Shown one piece after another: positions 21,179 to 33,976 of a DNA stretch of 62,502 nt. The notes under the pieces are model-generated. The model saw nothing but the letters and a program-made list of their open reading frames with translations. It was not told the DNA's origin and ran no database searches. Positions within the stretch are counted from its first letter, which is position 1; the number at the start of each line of letters is the position of its first letter. Source of the stretch: Saccoglossus kowalevskii. Lineage: Eukaryota; Hemichordata; Enteropneusta; Harrimaniidae. The DNA lies in contig NW_003155238.1 of the NCBI RefSeq assembly GCF_000003605.2, positions 843,752 through 906,253 of the forward strand, written 5' to 3'. The position numbers were made by a program, and so were the translations under genes.

Positions 21179-23360
21179 GTTTTTGTTTAAAATGGATTGC
21201 ACATAGACTATCGTATCATATTTATAGTTTTTACTTTTATGTATAAACCATTTTAATTTTTACTGAGAATTTTATTAGTTTCAATAAAGAAAAGGAAAGT
21301 AAAGATAGATCTAAAAAGACTCCACTAGAGAAGGTTTGTTACTTTTATATTGTTTTTTATTAATCCTTTGTGCTTCAAAGTTACTTTGGTCACCTATCAA
21401 AATAAAAGATTTTTTATTTTTTATTTTGATAAAAACCTGTAGTTTACCAGTAATAGAAAATTATGCCAATTTGGTCCAAAATGATCAAAAAAAATTAGGC
21501 AAAATTAAAAGAATTAATATTTTGGTGGGAAGAATTATAGCATTCAGAAGCTTAAACTCATTTAGATTCCACCAGGTGATTTTCCTTTCAACTGTGAGAT
21601 CTCGTGAGTTGCGTGATTCAATTTCTTTATTTCGTAGCTCACAGCGAAAGGCCAATCTTTGACAAGGGAATATTGCATTTTAATACCCTTACTTCATCGA
21701 AATCAAATGTGTACAGCACATTATTAAGCATGGAAATACCCCCCCAAAAAATACTTTTGGTTTGTCCAATCCCACGCAATAATTGTCGCCACTACAACCT
21801 TTGTTTGTCCTCTTCATACGTTTCATTTCACGCATAACGCATAATCTCACAGTTAACGGGAAAAGGTTTATTTACACCTTTCAGCATGATTTGGAGAGCA
21901 GGCAGCTCAGATAATATCACCTCGAGTGGCCGAACTGTAACTGTCAGATGTACAAATACATTACACTGTAACTAAACACTATACCGTTCATTTCTGTACA
22001 ATTATTAACAATTCTACTGGAAATAAATTAAGTAATGGTTTAGATATTGATAAGTATTAATTTTATGTCATGAATTCTTTACTGCGTCCATACTCGAGGG
22101 CGTGTCCACTGTAGATTTTACTACAGGCAGTATTCTTAAGTTGATGGTGCACCTGAGATTTACGCAGTGTAAAAACTATCTTTCTTAAATTTTTTTTGCG
22201 CCAAAACATTGTTTTTCATAGTATAGAAATAATTTTTCCCCTCCTAATATTATTCTTGCCAAAATTCTTGCCTGTATTTCCCACCAAAATTTGCTTACTA
22301 GATATATTGCTGTTCTATTTTGGAACTTTCATGCAATTCATGTTTTATTATTCTATAAGGATCTTTGAGATTAATATAGTATGTGTTTTATTAAAGGTAC
22401 ACAATGTTATTATACAAGTATTAATAATACAAACCCCAGCATTTATTTAATTTATATCCTCACAGAGTCAAGGGTGAACCATTTTTTATTTGGGTGAGGC
22501 AATGAAATACAACTTCTGTTTATTTTATATGCAAAAATAGCCATGATTTTCAAGTGATCAAAATTTCTAACATATATAACCATTGAAAAATAACAATACT
22601 TTGTGTCACAGAGATGTTTTTGACTCATCAAGCTTGACTGACATTTGGTGAACTGATGTACCATTTGTTTAATATTTAACACTTTACTTGTCCATGTTTA
22701 ATTGTATTTTTGACAGTATATATGTGTATTTATTGCACCTTTAATATTGTAAGCAACAATTCTGCTATGTTCACTAGACCAATGCTTCTTTAAAAATATC
22801 TAGTTTCTCTGCAAATGTTGACTGAGCTTATAATAGCTTGTATTGTAACACATTGATCTTTGACCCAATGCCTCTGTACTGAAATCCCTATAAGTCGTGC
22901 TGCAGGCATTTCTACATGTCTTTAACACATACCTGCCATGGATTAAAATTCTGAGATTAAAGTCAGCAAACTAGGCCTCAGTTAAAAGCTGTGCAACTCA
23001 ATATGTATGTGTAAATCCCTTCACTGCTTTACATTTCACACCAAATTGTAAATGTGATTTTTTAACTTCTTCTGTAAGTTTCTCGGACTCCAAGGAGATT
23101 GTCATACACAAAAGAAGTCCTGTATCATTTTTACACTGTGAAAATTGTTACAATGTAATACAGACTTCATTCAAAAAGAAAAAGAAAAGAGCCTTATTTG
23201 CCGAATTTCATTCTCAAAATTATTAATTTATTATTGATATTTGATATTGCATATTGTTATACACATTGGATTATCATTTATATCACAATATAAACAATAG
23301 TTGATGAAAAAGTAACATTTTCTTTCTGATTGTTACACAGTGAATATGTTCTACAGAGAA

Positions 23361-23540
23361 TACTGTTAAAGCAATAATTATTCACTGGGTTTTAATTTTG
23401 CTATTTTTGTTGATAGGTGAAGAAATTTACTAAATTAAATCCATAGGAAACATGTTTCCCTGCAAAGTTTGTGATCTTAAAACTCAATGAAATTAATCAA
23501 AACATCAAAATAGTGAAAATAAATGGTTTTACAGTAGGTA
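23361..23540. mobile_element. Palindromic non-autonomous element, TACTGTAAAA family
   Basis: Starts TACTGTTAAAGCAATAATTA, then TTCACTGGGTTTTAATTTTG, and ends AAATAAATGGTTTTACAGTA. The interior shares AAAACATCAAAATAGTGAAA with the 10.3-kb and 56.8-kb copies. Confidence 0.7.
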
Positions 23541-24339
23541 GTTCATTAATATTTCCACTATTCTGTACTATTCAAACGTGAGACATACTACAATGATCTA
23601 GTATTTGTGGAACTTCAAGGAGGCATTGATTGCAATTGTCTTAATGCCCAATGATGTTCCTAGTTGCCCTTTTGATATTTGTTTTATTCTTATATGCTAA
23701 GGCCATTTTATATATTTTGGCCTTGGAAATTAGTGCTCTCCCAACTGTGAAGTTCAAGCCCTAATCTAGCATAGAATATATGCAAATTTTTAAAGATGTG
23801 CTCCTAATAAAGCAAATACAGCATTCATAATCCCATGTTTATATTAAATATTGGATAACACATTTTATGATATCCATGTTTTCTATGTTGTTGATCCGAA
23901 CATCACTAGATACTCTTGAAATGTTCGCTCTTATACCAATACTCACACATTAGCTCCACTTAAATACACTGCATTTTACCAGATTCTACACTATATAGTG
24001 ATCAACTCTTGTGTTTGAGCAGACCTGTAGTGGGGAGAGCATATCTCCAGTGCCTTACCCTGACCATGTATTTCATTGGTCCATCCCTAATAGTAGTGGG
24101 GGTGGTGGTTTATTTTATTTCTATTTCAGTATCAAATTTAGAAATCATCAAAATAAACACTGTTTTTTTTTACCGGAAATTGATATAAAAAATGTCTCAT
24201 ATATTTAAACTAAGTTCTATTTGTTATTATAGTGAAAGTTTTAATGAGCTTCAGTCTTGTTCTAAAAATATTTTTCGATTTAATGATTGTTCTTGATGAG
24301 TCCACCATTACCATTAATCAAGGTAATTAAAATTTAATT

Positions 24340-25180
24340 TTTCCCAGCAGCCTATGAAGACCATATAATTTTAAACTGGTAGATTTCAGTAACTTGTCAG
24401 TCCAATTCTCAAACCACGGCCTTCAATAACCATAATGACACTGGTAGATTCAGACTGGCCCAGAGACCATGACAACTGCCTTTAACAACCTCTGGAGATC
24501 TAGGTAGATCTATGTATAAGCTTGTCTGTCAAATTGGGATCATTGTCTCCTGTAGCCCTTAATAATCACTAGTAGATTCAAACTAGCCCAGAAACCATGA
24601 CCACTGCCTTCAACAACCGCTTGAAATATAAGTATAGATTTAGATAAGAGGGTCTGTCCCATTCTGAGACAAGTGTCTCCAGTAAACCATATTGGCACTA
24701 ATAGATTTAAACTAGCCCAGAAACCATGACCACTGCCTTCAACAATCTCTTGGGATATAGGTAAAGATTTAGGTAAGAGTGTCTGTCCATTCTGAGACAA
24801 CTGTCTTCCTGTAAACCATATTGGCACTAATAGAATCAAACTGGCCCAGAAACCATGACCACTGCCTTCAACAATCTCTTGGGATATAGGTAAAGATTTA
24901 GGTAAGAGTGTCTGTCCATTCTGAGACAACTGTCTTCCTGTAAACCATATAGGCACTAATAGATTTAAACTAGCCCAGAAACCATGACCACTGCCTTCAA
25001 CAATCTCTTGGGATATAGGTAAAGATTTAGGTAAGAGTGTCTGTCCATTCTGAGACAACTGTCTTCCTGTAAACCATATTGGCATTAATAGAATCAAACT
25101 GGCCCAGAAACCATGACCACTGCCTTCAACAATCTCTTGGGATATGGGTATTGATTCAGGTAAGCTTGTCACATATATCG
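24340..25180. repeat. 129-bp minisatellite, about 6 copies
   Basis: The CCACTGCCTTCAACAA marker recurs at 24601, 24730, 24859, 24988 and 25117, exactly 129 bp apart, with a diverged copy at about 24472 and a partial one further left. Right-hand copies are nearly identical and left-hand ones strongly diverged. Because 129 is a multiple of three, the minus strand has a 215-codon open frame (25187-24540) repeating a 43-residue unit. I regard that as a by-product, not a gene. Confidence 0.9.
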
Positions 25181-27044
25181 ATTGCATAATACTGTGTAAC
25201 TAAAGTCTGCTCTTACAATACTGTGACAAGAAATATAGATAACATAGAAGCATCTTATCTTACTCAATTAGTATTTGAAATTCATTTAATTTAATAGCCT
25301 CATTACCTAGTCCATAGGGAGTGCGTCATGAAAATATAACTAAATGTCTAGGTTTGATCAGCTTTGTATACCCTCATGGGACCATAACCTTTGATGTCTA
25401 GTTTATTTCGGGAACATGCATGTTACCGTGCTGCTTAAATATTACAGGTTGTCCTTGACGATGTTCTAACATTTGCTTGTTCTTATTATGAATAACCATG
25501 AGAGAAATGATCGGAATATATTAACAGTGAATGCATCCCTCTTTTTTTCATCGGAAGTGACATTTTCTTAAATTCTGCTGCTGGTGAATGCAACCTTGTG
25601 AATGAGCAAAATTTAATACCCTGAATACGAATGTAAAAATAAAGGGCAGTTCATCAGTTCATCACTAAAGAATCTTTCTATTTCCTCTGTATTTTTTATT
25701 CTGATTGATAACTTGAAGATCGTGTGTGACAAAATGCTTGGTGTTGCCCTTACTGAGAAGACCAGGATAGGATGATGGAAGTGTTCAAACCATGTTTAGT
25801 CATCTCAGTCGTCAATTGATGATGGATTGTAAGCAGCAATCAGACGCAACTTTAAATATATTCAAGCAAAACACCATGCATCAGCAAGAAGCCTTCATAC
25901 TCTGTCCAACACAGAGCCGTTGCGTCCCACGGGCTACTCAACTTTATAGACACCGAAAGTCATCGTATCCATTAAACTAAAATGGAAATTGACATAGATT
26001 GTTTAATTTTTGAATGCCTTGAAGTCAATACAAATTTGTTTATGTAGATAATCTGTTGAAATGTTCTAGAAATCTTTGACTATGAGTCTTTTTGTTCTTT
26101 TTCAAGCGTCAAAACTTTCAAGTTTGGAATCGTTTGTCCCATATTTATTTAATGAAGACCGATTATATTAAAATGTAACATATTAAAAAGAGTTCCGCAG
26201 TTAAATACCCAACTCTTCTATTAAGAAAACACAAATCAATACAGAGCGTAGTAAAAGTACAAGCTACTTGCATCGTTTGTTTTCTTATTATCGAGGGAAA
26301 AGAATAACACTGATCAATATTTAAGACAAGCAACATATAGGTGTAACTACTATTGATTACCCGTCAATGTGTTCATTCTAGCTTTTCAAGTTGTACGCAG
26401 CAACCATAGACAGCATCTTCGTTCATGGATGCCTCGATGAATGTCCAAAATGCAGACGATGTGGATAATAGCAGTCTTTCACACGCTATTGCTGTCTAGT
26501 GGTGTAACTTGAGTGAACTGATGGATGAAGAAACGTGCATTCTTGAGTGAAAGTGCGTAAATACATCACTATCACCCTGTGAATGCATGCGCTCTCAGCT
26601 TTTGATGTGTTTCGGTCAAATAACATTTTGTATCCTAAAATCAAAACAGAATCAGTACCCCCAAAGTCTTTGTTCAAGGTAAATAACGTGGGTAAAATAC
26701 GTTGTCTAACTCTGTTGATTCTCTATTGTGAGGTGTAAATCGGCAGTGCCACCTGAATTCATACTTTCCTACGTTATTGTTTGTAACCTCCAGAGGACAA
26801 TAATAACTAATTTGTACAACGACCTTCGTCGAGAGTTTACAAGAAAGCCCAAACTCTTTACTGTTACATATATATGGTTAATCAGTCTTGGATTAGAAAT
26901 AAACTAATTTAGCGTAAAGCCAGGATAGATGAATGTGGTTAGGGGCACTGAACATATTACCATCGACTGGAACAATATGTTTCATTACATTGAAATTCAT
27001 TGCTACTGTATTTTGATTACATCATACATTTTTATATTTTCTAC

Positions 27045-27136
27045 ATTCTATTCTATTCTATTCTATTCTATTCTATTCTATTCTATTCTATTCTATTCTA
27101 TTCTATTCTATTCTATTCTATTCTATTCTATTCTAT
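27045..27136. repeat. (ATTCT)n pentanucleotide array
   Basis: About 18 uninterrupted ATTCT units (92 bp). Purity suggests recent slippage and probable length polymorphism. Confidence 0.97.
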
Positions 27137-30100
27137 AGACATAAATGAACATTAGATAAGCAGTATATAATTCTAGCCATCTCGTACTCCTTGTAGGTAA
27201 TAATACTTTTAATGGGAGACAGTAACTGAATCGTAAAATGCGGGTATCATGAAGTGATAAAGAAAGCTGGAACCGCTCAAAACACGGCATGAATGCAAAC
27301 CCACAAAAATGCGAGAGTTTGTTTCGTTTGAAATTAACAAAAATATGTGCCGTTATAATATTTACTACTTAAATCAAGACACTAACATACAAAGAAACGA
27401 TAGTAGATGATATATCTGTTTTAATTTGAAGTATCCACATCCTCATTCACACTGCATAACAGGTAATAAATATTCTTCGTAATAATTCGTTCATTCTCGC
27501 GTATGTGAACAGTTTTACGTAACCATGAATTAGTCCAAGCACTTAAATCTCCTAATAGTCCATCTCAAAATAATCTTGAACGCATTTCGGCTCTTTTTAC
27601 TGTATTAGTTAAAGACGATAAAACAACGAGTTTACATATTCTTTTCCAAGTCAGTCCACGTACATATTAGTCTACAGGCAAGCCACACACTTTATTTAAT
27701 GCAGGTAGTCGCCTACGTAGTTCTACAGCATGTGCGTGCATAGGAATTTCGCCACAAGCATCATGTATATAAACATACCGAATCACAGACTTGGAAAACA
27801 AAACTAATATCGCTAACTAATGTTCAGCGGAAATGAGAGTAATAAATTTGATTCCGGCGATATGTTTTAAAACATGTATGAAATAAATTGTACAAGGTAA
27901 TTTGTCATTGCTTCTGTTTATTCACCATATCGAAAACCGACTCTATCTTTCATTACTTAATTTGCATAATGGAAAGTGTTGTTTTTTTAAGGCTCCGGCT
28001 TCTTGCGTAAAAGTCTCGTATCGCTTCGACGGAAGTTCGATCTGCATGTATACGGATAAGGTATATACCCCAGGGAACGATATTCAGAACTCGTCTTGTG
28101 GTGATGTTAATCCTATTTTGTGTTTAGAGTACAAAATCGTGTACTCTTCGGTGGATAGTAAATCACTGAGTCGGCGGAAAGGGCAATTTTCACAGTCAGT
28201 CGCCAAATGAGTTGGACATGATTTTACCTACATGGTCGTCGAGTGGCGTGAAATGTGACACAGTTAGGTAGTTTAGTTTGCCAATGATAACATTATATTG
28301 TCAGGTGACGAAAAAAATATTGCAAATGTGTAGTTAAATGGCGAAGACGGCCACACATGATTTAAAAAAAATAGAATATCGAAGAATGAATTGTTATACA
28401 GTGTAGGTTCTTTGTTGTAGGGAATAGGAAGCCCCATGCAGTGTTGCATTTGGTGAGCTTCATTTGCAAATATCAAATATATCTACAAGAAAAGCTTGCG
28501 TGCATGTTGTCTGTGTGTAATTTGAAAATTGTGTAAATGCACATGCGCAAACTCATCACTTACTGTTCTGTTATACACCGGGTTTCATGAAGGCGTGAAT
28601 ACCCCCCCCCCCCTCGTATAGAGCTCCATTGCAGTCAGCGTGACTTTTATAAATGGTTTCGGCGAACGAATAACTGTAATTTCAAGCGTTTCAAACACAT
28701 TTGATGGGGTCTGTTTTTTGTGTTCATGGCTGTTAATCGGCCAATGAATGAAGGTAATCGAAGTTATTAAATGTTTTCTGCGTCCATATACCTTATAAAA
28801 CAGATTTCGAAGGTCTATGCTGCGTCAAATGAAAGCGTCTTCTTTGGATTTACGAGTAAGTAAGGCGCAAGGTTCTATCGGGATGATTTTGTTATAAATG
28901 TCCATAAAACAATTTCACGTCTGTGTGAAACCAAGTGCACACATGTCTGGATATATTTATGTAGATTCCTTAAACTTAAAAACAATATTGTTTAGTTCAC
29001 ATAATACTCAGTACTTTTATTGTTGTTTATGTTTACGATTTGAACAACGTGAAGAAAGTCAAGATTATTGATTATTTTTGTTTTGTCAATCTGTACACCT
29101 CGGATATGATGTAAAATATAACAGCTGTTCACCCCATGAAGCTTCAAGCTCATGTATAATATTTTTATCAATTTATTGAGGAGTGTTATTGTTAAACGTT
29201 GATTTTTTTTGTCCATATATTGCTTACATTAAGTGTCAAATAAAATATTTACACCATTATTCATTGGTGCCGACTGTCCGCGACAGTTTCCATATATTAC
29301 GATCCTGCGTAATAACTCTTGGTGGGCTTAGCGCGGGGTTACAGTGGGAAATGACTAAAGAGGTATACCAGGGTCCACTTATAAGTTAAATTTGGTACCA
29401 ACCAAGGTTGTTTCTTGAAAGTATATCAGATCTGATTACTGGGTCAGGTTTAGATAACTATCAGAGGCTAACTAAACCGTGCCGAAGCAGGACGAAGCCT
29501 GAATCCCAGAGTTCAAGTTCTTGAACACGCACATACACATTTCCAGGTGAGTTCCCTTGTAACTAGGTAAGTGCCCCCACCGTAACTAGGCAACGAGGCC
29601 TGGCAAGAAATAATACTTCTTTATCCCTGTTGTCATTATTCCTCGGCAAATTGACACCTTACTGTGTGTAAAACTGTCAATGCTGTATAATACGTTCTAA
29701 AGGCTGTTTTTTATAATAATGGCTGTATCATGAACACAACATATGTCACAGTGACCGCATATACATTTCTAATTTTCTGCCCAGTGAAGTAATTAAATGA
29801 AAACATCCAATATACTGAGTGGCTCGATGGCAGTTTGATTAGCAAACACATGTAATATTCACAGCCAACTTATCTTTCCCACCGCACGATAAGATGTGAG
29901 TGCAGTAAAAAAGCTGCATTTTCAAGCATACTGATTAAAATCAGTTGTAGGTATAGGCTCTATTATATATATATATATTTTTAATTTCCATATATTATGT
30001 ATTAATTATTATATTTTTTGTTTATACATGTATTTATTTGCTGCTTTTACTTGATGTTATCTCTTTTACATCCATCTCCGTATACAGAGTGAAAATGACC

Positions 30101-30489
30101 ATTGTTTGACTGTGTCACGTGATGATGCATATTTATGATAATGGCATGTAAATAATCTGTGTTCCATCAAACTTGTTTTCTCTGATGTCTAGGCAATGTT
30201 TTCATATCTTAATTTTTCACCTGTCTATGCAATGTTTTATATGTGTAGCGTGAACGTCCTGACAAAAGTTATATTGGCTCGAAATTACACGAATTAAAAT
30301 TAAAAAAAATGACAAAAAACGCAGTTTTTATGTCAGTTTTAGAATGATACATTGTTTTCAAAAAGAATTTTCTCTTGGAACATGCACCAAAAATCATGAA
30401 TACATAAAAAATAACAGATAATAACGCAATAACCATTGGACATCTGAACGACGACAACTCCCCCCCCCCCCCACTCAGGATCCATAGGG

Positions 30490-30800
30490 GGCCGCATGCG
30501 CGATCCCATTTTCTCGGGAAAGAAGGTACTTTTTGACGATCTGTCTCGGGAACATTTTCCCGAGAAAATCGTAGAAAAGGGGATATTTTTTGCTTGTTTT
30601 CCCGAGATTCTCAAAATAGGGGGTGTATTTCAAAACACTTCCCGAGATATACAAAAAAGGGGGGTTTAAAAGGAGTTCGAGACTGAAAAGTTCCCTAGAT
30701 AGGGGGTGAAATTCATCGGAAAAGCCCGTGAAAGGGGGTTAAATTTTCTTCTTTTCCCTAGATATGGGGGGGGGGTGTCAAAAAATGAGGGGACAAGCAT
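30490..30800. repeat. Degenerate CCCGAGA / GGGGG repeat block
   Basis: Several irregular, roughly 40-60-bp units in which TTCCCGAGA (later TTCCCTAGATA) alternates with AAAAAGGGGG. A C13 run (30460-30472) sits just before it and a run of nine G's within it. The motif drifts from CCCGAGA to CCCTAGA from left to right. Confidence 0.6.
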
Positions 30801-31059
30801 AGCCCCCCAAAATATAGGGAGTGGGGGGGACAACTCTTTTTTTTGTATTTGTCTCCAATATTTTAATACACCGTTGTCGTGTGCACTCTCGCTCTTCGCA
30901 CACAGTACCACCCTCTATCGCAACCAGAAATAATATGGCGAACTGAGGACATCTTTTTGACGAATTTATGAGTTGTTATGGTAACCACTATCACTAGGTG
31001 ATACAGACCTCTGAGAGGTCTAAATATGGTCGTCTGAGTGTTTCAGAATTTGCTAAAAT

Positions 31060-31185
31060 ATATCGATGCCGCTGAACATTTACCAATGCCCAAATCATTC
31101 TTTCGGCACCGCTAACTATTAATCGATGCTGCAAAAACATTCTATCGATGCCGCTAAATATAAATCGATGCCGCAAAACATTCTC
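31060..31185. repeat. Short TCGATGCCGC tandem repeat
   Basis: Five imperfect units of about 24-30 bp with the core ATCGATGCCGCAAAACATTC (first TATCGATGCCGCTGAACATT, last ATCGATGCCGCAAAACATTC). Confidence 0.75.
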
Positions 31186-31230
31186 CCGAATTTAGTGCGC
31201 GCACTCCGCCCTCAAAGTCCCGGAGAAAAT

Positions 31231-31417
31231 GAATTCGATTCGAATGCGGTGTTATGTGGTAACTGGATCAATACACCGTGTTAGCTAATCCGGATTAGTT
31301 CATTCGGTTCAAAAAACTACCTCTTGACACGGCTTCGAATTATTCAATGGCGGTTGCAAACAAGATTAACTCAAGTGGAGGCAGCTGAACCGACTTCGAT
31401 ACGAATTCGATTCGAAT
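31231..31417. promoter_or_regulatory. Candidate regulatory cluster with homeodomain-type palindrome
   Basis: Two identical 15-mers GAATTCGATTCGAAT (31231-31245 and 31403-31417) flank a perfect 14-bp palindrome CTAATCCGGATTAG (31285-31298). TAATCC/GGATTA is the known core bound by Otx, Pitx and Goosecoid-class homeodomains. The cluster lies 2.6-2.7 kb upstream of the protocadherin start in CpG-richer DNA. Function is inferred. Confidence 0.35.
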
Positions 31418-33714
31418 CGAAACTACTTATATTTGTTTAGTGAGGACAGGGCTATAATTGTTCTTATTTTTTGTTAAATGATCATGACAATAAAAATATC
31501 ATTTGGTTCAAAATTACCAACATTTTTAGCGAAAGTGATAATGGCGCTCAAAGAGTAAACTGGTTTTCTAATGAATCATGAAATGTGAGTGGAGCGTGGT
31601 ATGTGCACAGCATCCATGGTAACCATAGTACAATGACTGCTTCCATCCCGGTGATACCTGACACGACCCGCCCATCTAAAACAACGTATGTACATGCACA
31701 TGTAGTCGCATGTATTACCCATGTACACATTCTCAGACTTTTAGATAAATGTTGCGAACGACTAATTAGGTGATTATTAATAACGATAACCAATTAATAT
31801 TCATAATTGGCAACAAACACTACTTTCATAGTAACAGTAAAATACATCCAAACTGACAAAATAAACTACAACACATGTTTAAATGATTCTCGCCCCAAGG
31901 AGGAAAACTTGTAATAATCAAAGCGTTGTGATATCGATAATTTAATTGTATACCTACTAAAGAGTTGAAATGCCAAGTGTTTTAACGCATCGTACTTGAA
32001 ATATTGAGCCATTAATCATATATGTGTCATCACATATATTCCACGTGTTTTGGAGGATTACCGTGTGATTTGCGTCAATAAAATGCAACTATAGAAAGGG
32101 TGCACAAAACGAGAAGGGATATTATGACTCGCTTTCTGCTTATCAATAGAGTTTCTCATTTTTGTATTGTGGGTGGACAATGGGATTGACCATGACTATG
32201 GAACTAGTTTGACTCTGACAACAGTTGTTGCTCTTGTGTGTCGCAGTCATCTCAAACACTTTTTTCGTGTGAAAGCGTAAAGATCGCGTTCTCCGGTACA
32301 TGTTACAAAGTGCATTAAACACTGCGACATTGTTGCAACGGAAACACATTTTCCACTTATAATTCGGCACATCAGTAAACTATCCGGCCGTTGAAGCTAA
32401 AATGCTGAACAATGCGAGTGCGGTTTTTGAAAAATGCAAAATTAAAAATACGTTGACAACGCGGTGTCGATCAATACAATAGTATTCGTGTAATGGGTGC
32501 CAAACAGGCCAAGGACTTCATTTGTAAATTTCAACTTCCTAGTTGGATAAAATGTCGTCCTTTTACAACTCGTAACATCATTCGGGGGGTATTTAACACA
32601 GTGAGGCGTGCGAGAATTGTGAATTGCCGTCTTTGGAACAGGAAAATGTCGCACGCCATCTCGCTGTTTAAAATTGACTGCCAATGGATGTCACAATGCA
32701 GTCGCATGGATGTGTGGAGTGAATGCAACCACAACGTTGCTTGAAAGGCTAGATTCTGCTTAAGGTTGTGATTTAAATTTATAATAAAGTTTAGTTTTGA
32801 AAAACCTTAGTAATTACAATACGGACAAAAGCACGTGCCACGCGTCTTTCGACCAAGCGAGCATGAATGGACGACGACAACAACATGCTTCACCAGAGGA
32901 ATTTGTTTATCTTGGGCAAAACCATTTTGCCATTTTGTACACGCGTCCGCGATGTGTAAAACGGGTCGACGTACTGTCGCTTAGAACAGTAGTCTAATGT
33001 ATCATAATTATAATTAAAATCACAAATTTATTAGATTGACAGGGTTTGTTTCAGAAATATTTGTATATGAGGGTTAAAACGTCGAGGAATCTGCCTTGCT
33101 GTAACGTCCCTCTATATCATGCGACTCCCACTCGGATAGCGTGATTACTGCCCATGCCAGGTGCATTATGAGGCATTTAGTTACTAGCGATCTAAGTCCC
33201 ATTCTGTGTTTGTAAATTCAAAAGGAAAGACGTCTCCCGTGTCTACTGACTGTGTACTACCACGCGTGGTCCGGGAATATCAAATCACGGTGGAACTTTT
33301 CTCTAACCTCATATCGCGTAATTTCCACAGAACAGATCCGCCAAGGAGTGTTTTACACTGTGATCAACGTTTTATGCAACGCGATATTTGTGGAAAACTT
33401 GGCAGGTGGAACCCAGCGAGTAGTTCGTGTTGGTTTCTTGAACTTCTATGAACAGGTCGACGCGACTACACTTGCCTTTGTTTCACCGCTGGTAAACAAA
33501 TTGTGCGACGCGTGGATGATAGCACCGTTCAGTCTGCGTTTCATCGGGAACGCGGTGTTTCTCTCTGAGTCCTCGGACGGAAACAGTTGATGTAACACTA
33601 AACAGGCGGCTTCCTGGCTCGTTTACTTGTTATTCACCGCTACCTGTTTATTGAAGGTTGGTAGAGTGCGTGAGATGTGTAAACTAACGGCAGTTCACAG
33701 AGTGCCTTTTTTAA

Positions 33715-33975
33715 ATGACTCTCCTCAAAAGACTGGTTTTCAATCAGTCGTCCAGTGGTTGTCTGCGTGCTGGCTTTAAGTGCCACTGTTGGGACGGTGC
33801 TTCTCCAAATTCATTTGCCTTTTTCACAGAAACTGTTCAGCGTCGCTGTGCGAAAACTAAACCAGTGTCTAATTTGTCATATAAACTCTACCGAGCGTTT
33901 AAAGCCCACCCATTGTTTATCTATAGGACACCTGAAAGAAGTTTTAACATCTGTTGTGTTTGGCTTTGGCTATAA
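33715..33975 (+). other. Upstream ORF abutting the protocadherin start
   Basis: An 86-codon ORF in a different frame from the protocadherin. Its TAA (33973-33975) ends one base before the main ATG at 33977. If the transcript begins upstream of 33715 this could limit or couple translation. Two further upstream ORFs start at 33206 and 33252. Transcription of this part is not shown by the sequence. Confidence 0.3.
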
Positions 33976-33976
33976 G

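Larger units (their letters stand above)
21850..33976. other. Long stretch without an established gene
   Basis: Searched on both strands without finding a gene I can support. It holds a palindromic element (23361), a 129-bp minisatellite (24340-25180), an ATTCT array (27045), two poly-C runs (28602, 30460), a degenerate CCCGAGA/GGGGG block (30490-30800), a short TCGATGCCGC repeat (31060-31185) and homeodomain-like palindromes (31231-31417). CpG is visibly more frequent from about 25.6 kb, consistent with promoter or 5' UTR sequence of the protocadherin. Confidence 0.5.

Noticed and set aside
23067-23119. Possible minus-strand mini-exon (TSFVYDNLLGVRETYRR) after ATGATACAG
   Set aside because: Only 53 bp, poor donor (GTTAAA), and no phase link to any other exon.
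24540-25187. 215-codon minus-strand open frame with a repeated 43-residue unit
   Set aside because: It coincides exactly with the 129-bp minisatellite, has no splice context, and diverged copies on the left break the pattern. Treated as a by-product of a period divisible by three.
26929-27138. 69-codon ORF reading repeated FYSIL
   Set aside because: It is the translation of the ATTCT microsatellite.
31585-31690. Plus-strand ATG reading MTASIPVIPDTTRPSKTT with donor AAC/GTATGT
   Set aside because: Attractive, but both strands are open here, no downstream exon could be linked in phase, and it is not needed for the protocadherin signal peptide.
33206-33590. Overlapping ORFs of 81 and 112 codons upstream of the protocadherin
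   Set aside because: Both frames overlap each other, have no recognisable content, and lie in probable 5' UTR or promoter sequence.
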